Source of the DNA: a bacterium | GTDB taxonomy: Bacteria; UBP15; UBA6099; DSWB01 | Reading direction: 5' to 3' | Assembly (NCBI GenBank): GCA_020061125.1 | Contig: JAGUYV010000286.1 | Span: 1 to 5,212, forward strand | Length of the DNA stretch: 5,212 nt | Shown: in pieces, positions 1 to 5,212 of the stretch | Layout: every line of letters starts with the position of its first letter | Numbering within the stretch: position 1 is the stretch's first letter | Program-made: the position numbers and the translations under genes | Notes under the pieces: generated by a model | What the model saw: the letters and a program-made list of their open reading frames with translations, nothing else | Told to the model about the DNA's origin: nothing | The model's database searches: none

Positions 1-549
1 GCACCCGCACGGCGGCCCCTCTGCCAGCACCACCATGTGCCCGAGTTCGCCGCCCGTGAAATTCTTGCCGTGAATCAGGTTCCCGTTCACGATTACCCCG
101 CCGCCGATGCCCGTTCCCACCAGGAACCCGGCGATGGTGTTCGTGCCGCGCGCAGCGCCCAGCGCAAACTCGCCCAGCATGCCCAGATTGACATCGTTGT
201 CCACAAAAACCTGCGTGGACAGATGCTTTTCCATGGTTTTCTTCACGGGCACATTGTGCCATTTGAGGTTGGGGCTGAACAGGGCCGCGCCCGTGTTCTG
301 GTCCACGGGGGACGGCACGCCCATGCCCAGGCCGCCGCATTTTCCGGCTGAAAGCCCGGCCTGTTCGAGAGCCTCGTTCACGGTTTCCGCGCACCGCCGC
401 ATGACCGCGTCGAACCCCTTTTTCCCCTGCGTGCTCTTTTTGCTCGAACCCAGCACCGCGCCGGTTTCGTCCGTCACCACCGTGTATATCTTGGTTCCGC
501 CCAGATCCACGCCGATCATGGGTTTGCTGAAAAGTGTGTTTTTCGCCAT
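1..549 (-). CDS. ROK-family sugar kinase (glucokinase-like), N-terminal part; C-terminus beyond left edge
   Basis: Cytoplasmic ATP-dependent sugar kinase of the ROK family, probably phosphorylating glucose or a related hexose or amino sugar. The 183 visible residues start MAKNTLFSKPMIGVDLGGTK. Visible motifs are the phosphate-binding DLGGTK (15-20), the catalytic-Asp region VDNDVN (116-121, likely base D119), the ROK signature stretch from about 141 to 171 (GTGIGGG, then GELGH at 167-171 with sugar-binding E168 and H171), and C181-G-C183, the beginning of the Cys-rich zinc motif that normally continues CGxxGC. ROK kinases are usually about 300-320 residues, so roughly 120-140 residues lie outside the window. 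There is no N-terminal helix-turn-helix, so this is a kinase rather than a ROK repressor such as NagC or Mlc. The chosen ATG has a purine-rich ribosome site; the next Met (residue 11) lies too close to the DLGGTK strand to be preferred. Family assignment is firm; substrate is not. Confidence 0.95.
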   Translation of the reverse strand, partial: MAKNTLFSKPMIGVDLGGTKIYTVVTDETGAVLGSSKKSTQGKKGFDAVMRRCAETVNEALEQAGLSAGKCGGLGMGVPSPVDQNTGAALFSPNLKWHNVPVKKTMEKHLSTQVFVDNDVNLGMLGEFALGAARGTNTIAGFLVGTGIGGGVIVNGNLIHGKNFTGGELGHMVVLAEGPPCGC

Positions 550-556
550 GGGGTTG

Positions 557-568
557 CCTCGTCTCCTT
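557..568 (-). promoter_or_regulatory. Ribosome binding site region of the ROK kinase gene
   Basis: Read on the minus strand, AAGGAGA (568-562) is followed by GAGG (560-557) and then seven bases before the ATG at 549-547. AAGGAGA is the better anti-SD match but sits 12 bases from the start codon, a little far; GAGG is at ideal spacing. Either supports the chosen start. Confidence 0.6.
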
Positions 569-584
569 GCATAAAATCGCTTTT

Positions 585-613
585 AGTGTACCCGCATCGG
601 TTCCAAAACACAA
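585..613 (-). promoter_or_regulatory. Possible sigma-70-type promoter for the ROK kinase
   Basis: On the minus strand a TTGTGT hexamer (613-608) and TACACT (590-585) are separated by exactly 17 bases. Both are partial matches to TTGACA and TATAAT. Transcription would begin near 577-579, giving a leader of about 30 bases before the ATG. The spacing and position are good and the hexamers mediocre, so this is a candidate only. Confidence 0.3.
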
Positions 614-710
614 CCGCCAGGAAATCTCGCGTGCGCGCGTATAATGTGTTGTGCCGAACAAATTGCGGGGTTGAATCGTTAATCCGTGCGGGAAGGATCG
701 GGAGACAGGT

Positions 711-852
711 GCTGTTGAAAAAGTGCGGGGGCGAAAAAACGCAGGGTACAGGCAACGCTTTCCTTGCGGAAAGCGACCCAGTCCCCGGTTTTTTCGCAGC
801 CTTGCGAATGCATGAGTCACATCCTCGATAGGCGAAGGGCTTTTTCAACAGC
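711..852. repeat. Nested palindromic element, MITE-like or REP-like, about 142 bp
   Basis: Three nested inverted repeats are visible. The outer arms are GCTGTTGAAAAAG (711-723) and its exact reverse complement (840-852), 13 bp perfect. The middle arms are GCGAAAAAAC (731-740) and its exact complement (788-797), 10 bp perfect. The core is a perfect 8-bp stem, CGCTTTCC (756-763) and GGAAAGCG (768-775), with a TTGC tetraloop. The right arm also forms a short local hairpin, AGGGCT/AGCCCT (836-841 and 850-855). The element has no coding capacity of its own. Size, terminal inverted repeats and intergenic location fit a miniature inverted-repeat transposable element mobilised in trans. A structured RNA or bidirectional terminator is the alternative, though it does not lie at the end of either gene. 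No clear target-site duplication was found. Confidence 0.6.
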
Positions 853-910
853 CCTAAACAGGCAGCTTTGCCGATACATAACCAGCGCAATTGGAAGGGG
901 AAAAGGTAAT

Positions 911-926
911 TGTGATTTTTGTCACA
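911..926. promoter_or_regulatory. CRP/FNR-family operator, TGTGA-N6-TCACA
   Basis: TGTGA (911-915), six bases, then TCACA (922-926) form a perfect two-fold symmetric site matching the half-site consensus of CRP (cAMP receptor protein). Its centre (918.5) lies about 41-47 bases upstream of the transcription start expected from the -10 candidates at 948-958, the position used by class II activators. A second TGTGA half-site starts at 941, exactly 30 bases downstream. The symmetry is seen; the identity of the binding protein is inferred from the consensus. Confidence 0.55.
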
Positions 927-947
927 TCTAAATTCTAACTTGTGATT

Positions 948-958
948 TATAGTATACT
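948..958 (+). promoter_or_regulatory. Candidate -10 region for the large secreted-protein gene
   Basis: Two overlapping -10-like hexamers are present, TATAGT (948-953) and TATACT (953-958), in the most AT-rich part of the window. No recognisable -35 hexamer lies 16-18 bases upstream, which fits an activator-dependent promoter using the TGTGA-N6-TCACA site. Transcription starting around 960-965 would leave a leader of about 110 bases. Confidence 0.4.
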
Positions 959-992
959 GGACTATAGATTAAATAAGTAACAGAAAGAGCAA

Positions 993-1023
993 CAAAGGGC
1001 AAAGATTACGAGAGATGCCTTTG
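993..1023 (+). other. Weak hairpin in the 5' leader
   Basis: CAAAGGGCA (993-1001) can pair with TGCCTTTG (1016-1023) to give an 8-bp stem with one bulged G and a 14-base loop. An overlapping alternative pairs ATGCC (1015-1019) with GGCAT (1027-1031). Mutually exclusive hairpins in a leader can be regulatory, but these are short and no known riboswitch class was recognised. Confidence 0.2.
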
Positions 1024-1060
1024 CGGGGCATAATTTCTTATTAGAACCGACGAAATAATC

Positions 1061-1067
1061 AAGGGGA
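1061..1067 (+). promoter_or_regulatory. Ribosome binding site of the large secreted-protein gene
   Basis: AAGGGGA is followed by five bases and then ATG at 1073. It is a good purine-rich Shine-Dalgarno sequence and fixes the start. An in-frame TAA at 1031-1033 precludes an upstream extension, and no other ATG lies between that stop and 1073. Confidence 0.7.
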
Positions 1068-1072
1068 CTCGA

Positions 1073-1225
1073 ATGAAATTTACCGGGAAGAGGATGCGCC
1101 TCAAACGCGGCGTGCGCGGAGCATTTGCCGTGCCGCGTTTCGGGCCGGTGACAATCACCACCGCGCGCCGCGTGGTTCCGGCGCTGCTGATTCTGCTTAT
1201 GGCCGCATCCGGCGTGGCGCACGCC
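1073..1225 (+). other. Sec signal peptide with unusually long n-region (residues 1-51)
   Basis: The first 33 residues are rich in Arg and Lys (K2, K6, R7, R9, K11, R12, R15, R22, R32, R33). A hydrophobic core follows at 34-45 (VVPALLILLMAA), then GVAHA with a classical A-x-A signal peptidase I site, cleaving after A51 and before AVTS. A usual n-region is about 5-10 residues. Extended n-regions are known in large autotransporters and adhesins, where they are thought to slow export; this one does not match the conserved autotransporter extension that I recall. A later start (Met8, or a GTG further in) would shorten it but lacks the good ribosome site. Confidence 0.8.
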
Positions 1226-4200
1226 GCGGTGACTTCGGTTACGGCCGTGAAGACAGGAATCGGCAGCGGGGCCAAATTCCTTGGCAGAGGCGGACCGCGA
1301 GAAGTCTTCGCCATCCAGATGGTGGACGATGGTTCGGGAGATACATTTACACAATTCACCTTCACGCTAATTGACGGCGGAACAGGCATCCGGACCCGCG
1401 ACATTGCCGCTCTGGGCAACACCGCAGGCAGCGGAATCACGATTTTCAAAGACAACAACGGGAACCAGCAGCTTGACGCCGGCGACACGCGCGTGGATGT
1501 CACCACGCCAGTAGCGTGGCCTGGCTCGGATTTTGACGGCAACAACGACGAGTCGGACTCGATCACAATACAGATTGCCCCCGCGGCACAGGCGATTCCG
1601 GGGGGAGCCACAGTAAACTACCTGATATGCGTTGCCGCTGATGCTGATTTGGGCGCTGGCCGCACATCGCAGTTCCAGCTTGACGCCAACACCCTGGTCA
1701 CGGGAACCGGAGTGGACGGACCCGCGGCCAACGCAACCACGGACACCGTCACTTCGGAAGTAACCGCCCCCACGATTTCATCGGTCACCACAATGGATGA
1801 CGACGGCGACGGGCAGCTCGACGCGCTCAAAGTCGTGTTTTCCGAGAATATGTGGGATTATTCCTATGAATTCTACGCCGCGACAGGGTTGTCGGTAACG
1901 CTTGTCACGCTCACCGGAACACTCATGAATCCCGTGAGTGTTGTTGATACACCGAACGATACCATCTGGTACATTGGAATCACGGAAGCTCCGAACAACA
2001 CCGGCGTTAAGCCGGATTTTGTGACAGCCACGGCAAAAATGCTCGATTTCGCCGGGAACGCCGTCGGCAACTACAATTCCGCCGCAATCACGGAAGTTGA
2101 CGGCGCGCCTCCTGTCATGACTGCCGCAGCCACCATGGACAGCAACCTGGACGGCACCATTGACATGATGAAGGTCACCTTGAGCGAAGCCGTCACGGAT
2201 GCGGGATTCAGCAACGCAAACTGGACCGTGAGCGACACCTCGGCCATCGCCGCCGCGCTGCAAAACCCTGCGGGCGACACCGCCAACGACAGCATCATCT
2301 ACATCGGCATTACAGCAACCAAAACAAACGACACGGACATCATCGGTGAAGTTTACGACATAACGGTCACAGGCGGCACTCTCAAAGATGCGGCCAACAA
2401 CTTTATCCGGAACGCCGCTTCGGGCAATGTCACGGAAACCGACGGCGCCGCACCCATCCGCTTGACCTCCGCTTCACGCGACACGGACAGCGACGGGTAT
2501 TTGAACACTCTCGATCTGGTGTTTTCCGAATCCCTCACCGGGACCGGGCAGATCGGCGACTGGACCCTGACCGACGCAAACGCGGTTACAAATCTTTTAT
2601 CCGGACTCCTGGATGCAAATGTCACCATGTCCGGCGCAACACTCACCCTGACGCTTGCGGACACAACTGGCACCACGGGCGCGCCCACTTATTCCTACGC
2701 CAAACTGGGCGGAGACAACCTTCGCGACGGAGTGGGCAACGAAACCCCTGCGTTTGGCCCCACCGCGGCCACTGACTATGCGGCGCCAATTCTCATCAGC
2801 GCCAAATCCTATGACTCGGATGCGGACAGTTATCTGAACCGGGTGGATTTCAAATTTTCGGAATCCCTGACCGGCGCGAACCAGATTGGGGACTGGACGC
2901 TCGTTGATGCGGACACGACAACCGATCTGCTATCCGGGCTTGCGGATCCGGATGTGTCAATTACGGGGGCCACGCTTACAATCACGCTGGCGGACAATTC
3001 CGGCACCACCGGCCCTCCCACGCTGTCGTACGCCAAACTGGGCGGAGACAATTTGCGAGACGGGCCTGGCAACGAGACCCCTGCGTTCGGTCCTTCCGCA
3101 GCCACGGATATGGCCTATCCCGTGTTGAAAAGCTCATCAGCCCTGGATTCGGACACGGACGGTTATCTGAATACTGTCAACCTGGTGTTTTCCGAACCCC
3201 TGGCCGGCGCCGGGCAGATCGGCGACTGGACCCTGACCGACGCGGATACGGCCACAAACCTTTTGTCCGGACTCACGGACACGAATGTCACCATATCCGG
3301 CGCCACGCTCACCTTAACGATGGCGGACACCACCGGCACCACGGGCGCGCCGTCCTACGCTTATGCAAAGCTCGGCGGGGACAACCTGCGCGACGCAGGC
3401 GGAAACGAAATCCCGGCCTTCGGCCCGGCCAATGCAACCGATTATGCGCCGCCCGTCATTATGACGGTTTCTTCCGACACGCCATTATCCGCTTCCAATC
3501 TCCAGAACGGGTCCAACCTCACCATCACATTCAGCGAAGATGTGACCATTGTGCCCGCCAACATCACGGCCGGGGATTTCGTCACCACCAGCGGTTCCTG
3601 GCACGGCGGCGCAACCGTCAGCTATGTGGACGGTCCCGGCAATGCAATCACGGCGCAACTCACATCGTCCACCACGAGCAACGACTGGGCGCGCGGCGCA
3701 ACATTTGACCGCTCGGGCGCGCCTCTGGCAAACGCGGATTCCATCGAGGATGCCGCGGGAAACGACTCCGTTGCCAACGCAGCCATAAACCCCATCGTGT
3801 CTGGCCTGCTGCTCAAACCATACATAACGGCCATCGCCACCCTGGACGACGACCATGACGGACAGATTGACGCTCTCAAGGTCACTTTTGATCGCAGCAT
3901 GAGTGATGTGACTTTCACCAACGCCACGGGTTGGACAAGCACCGGCGGTCTCGCGTTCACGGGTTCCCTGTTGACTCCCGTCACCAGCGAAACCGACACC
4001 GCAAACGATGAAATCATGTACATCGGCATTACGGAAGCCGGACAGAACACGGATCTGGTTCCCGACATCACCACCGACAACACCGTGGTACTTTCCGATG
4101 GCGCAAACACTCTGGCCGACACCCTTTCCGGGGACATTTCGGAGACGGACGGCTGCGCGCCCGTGATCGTGGAATCCAATGTTTCATTCACCGACGGCAA

Positions 4201-5212
4201 CGGCGGAGTCGCCAAAATCGGCGACTCCATTGATGTTTTTATTTCCGGCGTTCCCACGGATGTGACTTCAATCGTGTTCACCTCGTCTTCGGCCGGAGAC
4301 ATTCTTTACGATGTGGCCACGGCCACGCTGGTCGGGTTCAATGACGCCGGCACGGCGCCGGATGCGGCCGCGGGCAATAACACCTGGAGCGCCAGGTTCG
4401 TTGTGGCCGACTCTGCGGATGTTTCCGGCTCGGGCGTGGATTCCGCAGCTTACGGCATTGAAGTGTATCTCACGGATTCCTCTGGATTCACCTATTCCAC
4501 GACCACCACCACAAATCAGTTGAATGTGGACAACATCGCGCCGTCCGTAACCGAGGACAAAATCAGCGTGACCATCAGCACGGACGGGGGCGCGGCCGGA
4601 GTAGCCGGCATTTCCGATGTGGTGGATGTGTTCGTTGACGCCAGCGCTGCGGGCGACACCCTGGGCAGCGTGAACCTCACCAGCGCGGGCGCCGGGGATA
4701 TACTGTTCGACCTGGCTTCGGCCGTGGATCAGGCGTTTCTGGACGATGGCACCGGCAACGACGGCGCAGGCGGAGACGCCACATGGAGCGCGCGGTTCAC
4801 GGTCGCGGATTCCACAACCGTCGCAGGCAGCGGCACGGACACCGCTTCTTTCCCCATTCGGGTGACATTCACCGACAATGCCGGAAACAGCGGATCAGCA
4901 ATTGGTACAACCAATTTCTTGAATGCGGACAATATCGCTCCCTCGGTTACAGAAAACAAAATCACCTACTCTTTCAACCTGGACAATGGCGCGGCGAATG
5001 TTGCGGGCATTTCCGATGAAGTCAATGTGTTTGTGGACGCAAGCGGGGCCGGGGACACCCTTGGGAGCGTGGCGTTCACCAGCGCCGCGGCCGGGGATAT
5101 CCTTTTCGATCTGGCCACCGGCACAATGGTTGCGTTCAACGACAGCGGAACGCTTCCCGACACGGGGGGCGGCGACGCCACCTGGAGCGCGCGGTTCGGC
5201 GTGGCCAGCGCC
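1073..5212 (+). CDS. Giant secreted multi-repeat Ig-like protein, probable adhesin or surface stalk; C-terminus beyond right edge
   Basis: One uninterrupted frame of 1380 codons with no stop before the edge. It is predicted to be exported and to form an elongated extracellular or cell-surface structure. In order it has: a signal peptide with a long basic n-region (1-51); an N-terminal domain with an EF-hand-like DNNGNQQLD loop (about 52-230); A1 repeats at 231-342, 343-456 and 912-1025; A2 repeats of exactly 111 residues at 457-567, 568-678 and 679-789; a divergent Ig-like module (790-911); and B repeats at 1026-1152, 1153-1285 and 1286 onward. Repeats are beta-rich and acidic, with motifs such as VFSE and DNLRD recalling the bacterial Ig-like (Big_5/SbsA-type) superfamily. 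Only two Cys occur (186, 1028), as expected for a secreted protein without disulfides. No catalytic domain, outer-membrane barrel or sorting signal is visible, so anchoring is unknown. The export and repeat architecture are firm; the adhesin role is inferred. Confidence 0.9.
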   Translation, partial: MKFTGKRMRLKRGVRGAFAVPRFGPVTITTARRVVPALLILLMAASGVAHAAVTSVTAVKTGIGSGAKFLGRGGPREVFAIQMVDDGSGDTFTQFTFTLIDGGTGIRTRDIAALGNTAGSGITIFKDNNGNQQLDAGDTRVDVTTPVAWPGSDFDGNNDESDSITIQIAPAAQAIPGGATVNYLICVAADADLGAGRTSQFQLDANTLVTGTGVDGPAANATTDTVTSEVTAPTISSVTTMDDDGDGQLDALKVVFSENMWDYSYEFYAATGLSVTLVTLTGTLMNPVSVVDTPNDTIWYIGITEAPNNTGVKPDFVTATAKMLDFAGNAVGNYNSAAITEVDGAPPVMTAAATMDSNLDGTIDMMKVTLSEAVTDAGFSNANWTVSDTSAIAAALQNPAGDTANDSIIYIGITATKTNDTDIIGEVYDITVTGGTLKDAANNFIRNAASGNVTETDGAAPIRLTSASRDTDSDGYLNTLDLVFSESLTGTGQIGDWTLTDANAVTNLLSGLLDANVTMSGATLTLTLADTTGTTGAPTYSYAKLGGDNLRDGVGNETPAFGPTAATDYAAPILISAKSYDSDADSYLNRVDFKFSESLTGANQIGDWTLVDADTTTDLLSGLADPDVSITGATLTITLADNSGTTGPPTLSYAKLGGDNLRDGPGNETPAFGPSAATDMAYPVLKSSSALDSDTDGYLNTVNLVFSEPLAGAGQIGDWTLTDADTATNLLSGLTDTNVTISGATLTLTMADTTGTTGAPSYAYAKLGGDNLRDAGGNEIPAFGPANATDYAPPVIMTVSSDTPLSASNLQNGSNLTITFSEDVTIVPANITAGDFVTTSGSWHGGATVSYVDGPGNAITAQLTSSTTSNDWARGATFDRSGAPLANADSIEDAAGNDSVANAAINPIVSGLLLKPYITAIATLDDDHDGQIDALKVTFDRSMSDVTFTNATGWTSTGGLAFTGSLLTPVTSETDTANDEIMYIGITEAGQNTDLVPDITTDNTVVLSDGANTLADTLSGDISETDGCAPVIVESNVSFTDGNGGVAKIGDSIDVFISGVPTDVTSIVFTSSSAGDILYDVATATLVGFNDAGTAPDAAAGNNTWSARFVVADSADVSGSGVDSAAYGIEVYLTDSSGFTYSTTTTTNQLNVDNIAPSVTEDKISVTISTDGGAAGVAGISDVVDVFVDASAAGDTLGSVNLTSAGAGDILFDLASAVDQAFLDDGTGNDGAGGDATWSARFTVADSTTVAGSGTDTASFPIRVTFTDNAGNSGSAIGTTNFLNADNIAPSVTENKITYSFNLDNGAANVAGISDEVNVFVDASGAGDTLGSVAFTSAAAGDILFDLATGTMVAFNDSGTLPDTGGGDATWSARFGVASA
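1226..1762 (+). other. N-terminal non-repeat domain of the giant protein (residues 52-230)
   Basis: About 179 residues with alternating hydrophobic beta-strands (for example EVFAIQMV, FTQFTFTLI, DSITIQIA, VNYLICVAA). It includes the segment FKDNNGNQQLDAGDTRV at about 125-141, where D127, N129, N131 and D135 have the spacing of an EF-hand or dockerin-like calcium loop. A second acidic stretch, DFDGNNDESDS, follows near 150-160. It occurs once and is not homologous by eye to the later repeats. It may cap the mature N-terminus. Similar strand plus D-x-N-G-N patterns occur in beta-sandwich domains of large exported bacterial proteins; I cannot name a family. Confidence 0.5.
1763..2440 (+). repeat. 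A1-type Ig-like repeats 1 and 2 (residues 231-342 and 343-456)
   Basis: Two diverged tandem copies of about 112 and 114 residues. Each opens with an Ala-Pro beta-strand, then ATM/TTM followed by an Asp loop (D242-D244-D246-G-x-L-D250; D356-N358-D360-G-x-I-D364), a KVVFSE/KVTLSE strand, a central variable part, and a late IWYIGIT/IIYIGIT strand. Each ends in a DFAGN/DAANN turn typical of bacterial Ig-like folds. The third A1 copy lies apart at 3806-4147, sharing NDEIMYIGIT and the 114-residue length of repeat 2. Confidence 0.8.
2441..3439 (+). repeat. A2-type tandem repeats, three copies of exactly 333 bp (residues 457-567, 568-678, 679-789)
   Basis: Copies begin at 2441, 2774 and 3107 and keep perfect register: each is 333 bp or 111 residues with no indel. 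Shared blocks are the Asp loop (D470-D472-D474, D581-D583-D585, D692-D694-D696), FSE, QIGDWTL, LLSGL, SGATLTLT (ITGATLTIT in copy 2), then YAKLGGDNLRD and PAFGP. By hand count over the last 99 residues, copies 1 and 2 are about 73% identical and copies 1 and 3 about 79%. A 34-base stretch at 2544-2577 recurs exactly at 3210-3243. The similarity implies recent duplication or ongoing recombination. The fold is probably an Ig-like beta sandwich joined end to end. Confidence 0.9.
3440..3805 (+). other. Divergent Ig-like module (residues 790-911) between A2 and A1 repeats
   Basis: This 122-residue module starts DYAPPVIM like its neighbours, then reads SASNLQNGSNLTITFSEDV, close to the bacterial Ig-like Big_5/SbsA pattern (NG...LTITFSE.V). 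It has lost the Asp loop found at the same place in the A repeats. It ends with SIEDAAGNDSVANAA, matching the usual terminal DAAGN turn. The single central tryptophan pair differs from the GDWTL of A2. It is best read as a related but older or independently acquired Ig-like domain. Confidence 0.6.
3806..4147 (+). repeat. A1-type Ig-like repeat 3 (residues 912-1025)
   Basis: Aligned from PYITAIATL with PVMTAAATM of A1 repeat 2, this copy has the same length of 114 residues and the same landmarks: Asp loop D925-D927-D929-G-x-I-D933, KVTF strand, TANDEIMYIGITEA, and ending SETDG. It is nearer to repeats 1 and 2 than to the intervening A2 copies, so the array is not ordered by simple head-to-tail expansion. 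It is the last A-type module before the B family. Confidence 0.8.
4148..5212 (+). repeat. B-type tandem repeats, two full and one truncated (residues 1026-1152, 1153-1285, 1286-1380+)
   Basis: Boundaries fall at the D-x-x-AP motif: DGCAPV (4148), DNIAPSVTE (4529) and DNIAPSVTE (4928), giving periods of 381 and 399 bp and a third copy cut by the edge. Shared blocks are VAGISD, VDVFVDAS/VNVFVDAS, AGDTLGSV, AGDIL(F/Y)D, (D/N)xTWSARF, VADS, and a late FTDNAGN-type turn. These are longer than A repeats, lack the early Asp loop, and look like another Ig/cadherin-like beta sandwich. Copies 2 and 3 are much more alike than either is to copy 1. The array very likely continues beyond the window. Confidence 0.85.

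Larger units (their letters stand above)
550..1072. other. Divergent intergenic region (523 bp) with no convincing gene
   Basis: This stretch separates the starts of two divergent genes. From left to right it contains the ROK kinase ribosome site and candidate promoter (557-613), a featureless part to about 705, a nested palindromic element (711-852), a short transition, an AT-rich promoter segment with a CRP-like palindrome (about 900-960), and the leader of the large secreted-protein gene (about 961-1072). Short open frames on both strands (for example 586-831 plus and 516-890 minus) run across the palindromic element or into the kinase gene and encode no recognisable protein. I treat the whole stretch as regulatory and repeat DNA. 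Confidence 0.75.

Noticed and set aside
37-574. Plus-strand open frames antisense to the left gene
   Set aside because: They overlap the ROK kinase coding sequence, whose motifs are unmistakable; their translations show no recognisable domains.
640-645. Perfect TATAAT on the plus strand
   Set aside because: No -35 match lies 16-18 bases upstream and no gene follows until 1073, past the palindromic element; probably chance.
836-855. AGGGCT/AGCCCT hairpin as an intrinsic terminator
   Set aside because: It lacks a following T-tract and no gene ends nearby; it is better explained as the end of the palindromic element.
705-862. ACAGG at 705-709 and 858-862 as a target-site duplication of the palindromic element
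   Set aside because: The two copies are not at equal distances from the inverted-repeat arms and a 5-base match is easily chance.
516-890. Small open frames on both strands in the intergenic region
   Set aside because: They cross the palindromic element, overlap the kinase start, and give low-complexity translations without a family or good ribosome site.
984-1050. Cyclic di-GMP (GEMM-type) riboswitch in the leader, suggested by GGGCAAA
   Set aside because: The remaining conserved positions, including the GACGCAAAGCC-like block and second stem-loop, are not found.
2441-3439. Regularly spaced repeats that could suggest a CRISPR array
   Set aside because: The period is 333 bp, the whole unit is repeated, and it is coding in one frame; no short repeat with unique spacers is present.
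1006-5181. Many minus-strand and shifted-frame open frames inside the giant gene
   Set aside because: They are shadows caused by the composition and repeats of the real plus-strand frame, which runs unbroken from 1073 with consistent protein repeats.

Overview
The window holds two divergently oriented genes, both cut by the window edges, separated by a 523-base intergenic region. The left gene (minus strand) is the N-terminal 183 codons of a ROK-family sugar kinase. The right gene (plus strand) is the first 1380 codons of a very large secreted protein, built from a signal peptide, an N-terminal domain and at least ten consecutive repeat modules of about 111-133 residues. No stop codon is reached, so the full protein is longer than this.

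The organism is a bacterium with moderately high GC coding DNA, purine-rich ribosome binding sites and a Sec-type signal peptide. A clean TGTGA-N6-TCACA palindrome suggests a CRP/FNR-family regulator. The phylum cannot be fixed from this sequence. Acidic, Thr/Asp/Gly-rich repeat proteins of this style are known from many Gram-negative and candidate-phylum bacteria, but no anchoring domain is visible here.

Layout: 1-549 (minus) ROK kinase; 550-700 its probable promoter and leader; 711-852 a nested palindromic element resembling a MITE or REP-like repeat; 911-960 an AT-rich promoter region with a CRP-like site; 961-1072 a leader of about 110 nt with one weak hairpin and a good ribosome binding site; 1073-5212 the giant protein. 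Within that protein the order is: signal peptide (residues 1-51), N-terminal domain (52-230), two A1-type Ig-like repeats (231-456), three A2-type repeats of exactly 111 residues (457-789), one divergent Ig-like module (790-911), a third A1-type repeat (912-1025), then a different family, B, with two full copies and one truncated copy (1026-1380).

The strongest unusual signal is the repeat protein. All six A-type repeats open with an Asp-rich loop resembling EF-hand or thrombospondin type 3 loops, which suggests a calcium-stiffened extracellular stalk or adhesin. The CRP-like site next to its promoter, and the divergent sugar kinase, allow a carbon-supply link to surface protein expression, but that is inference. 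Nothing here demonstrates a new enzymatic or defence system.
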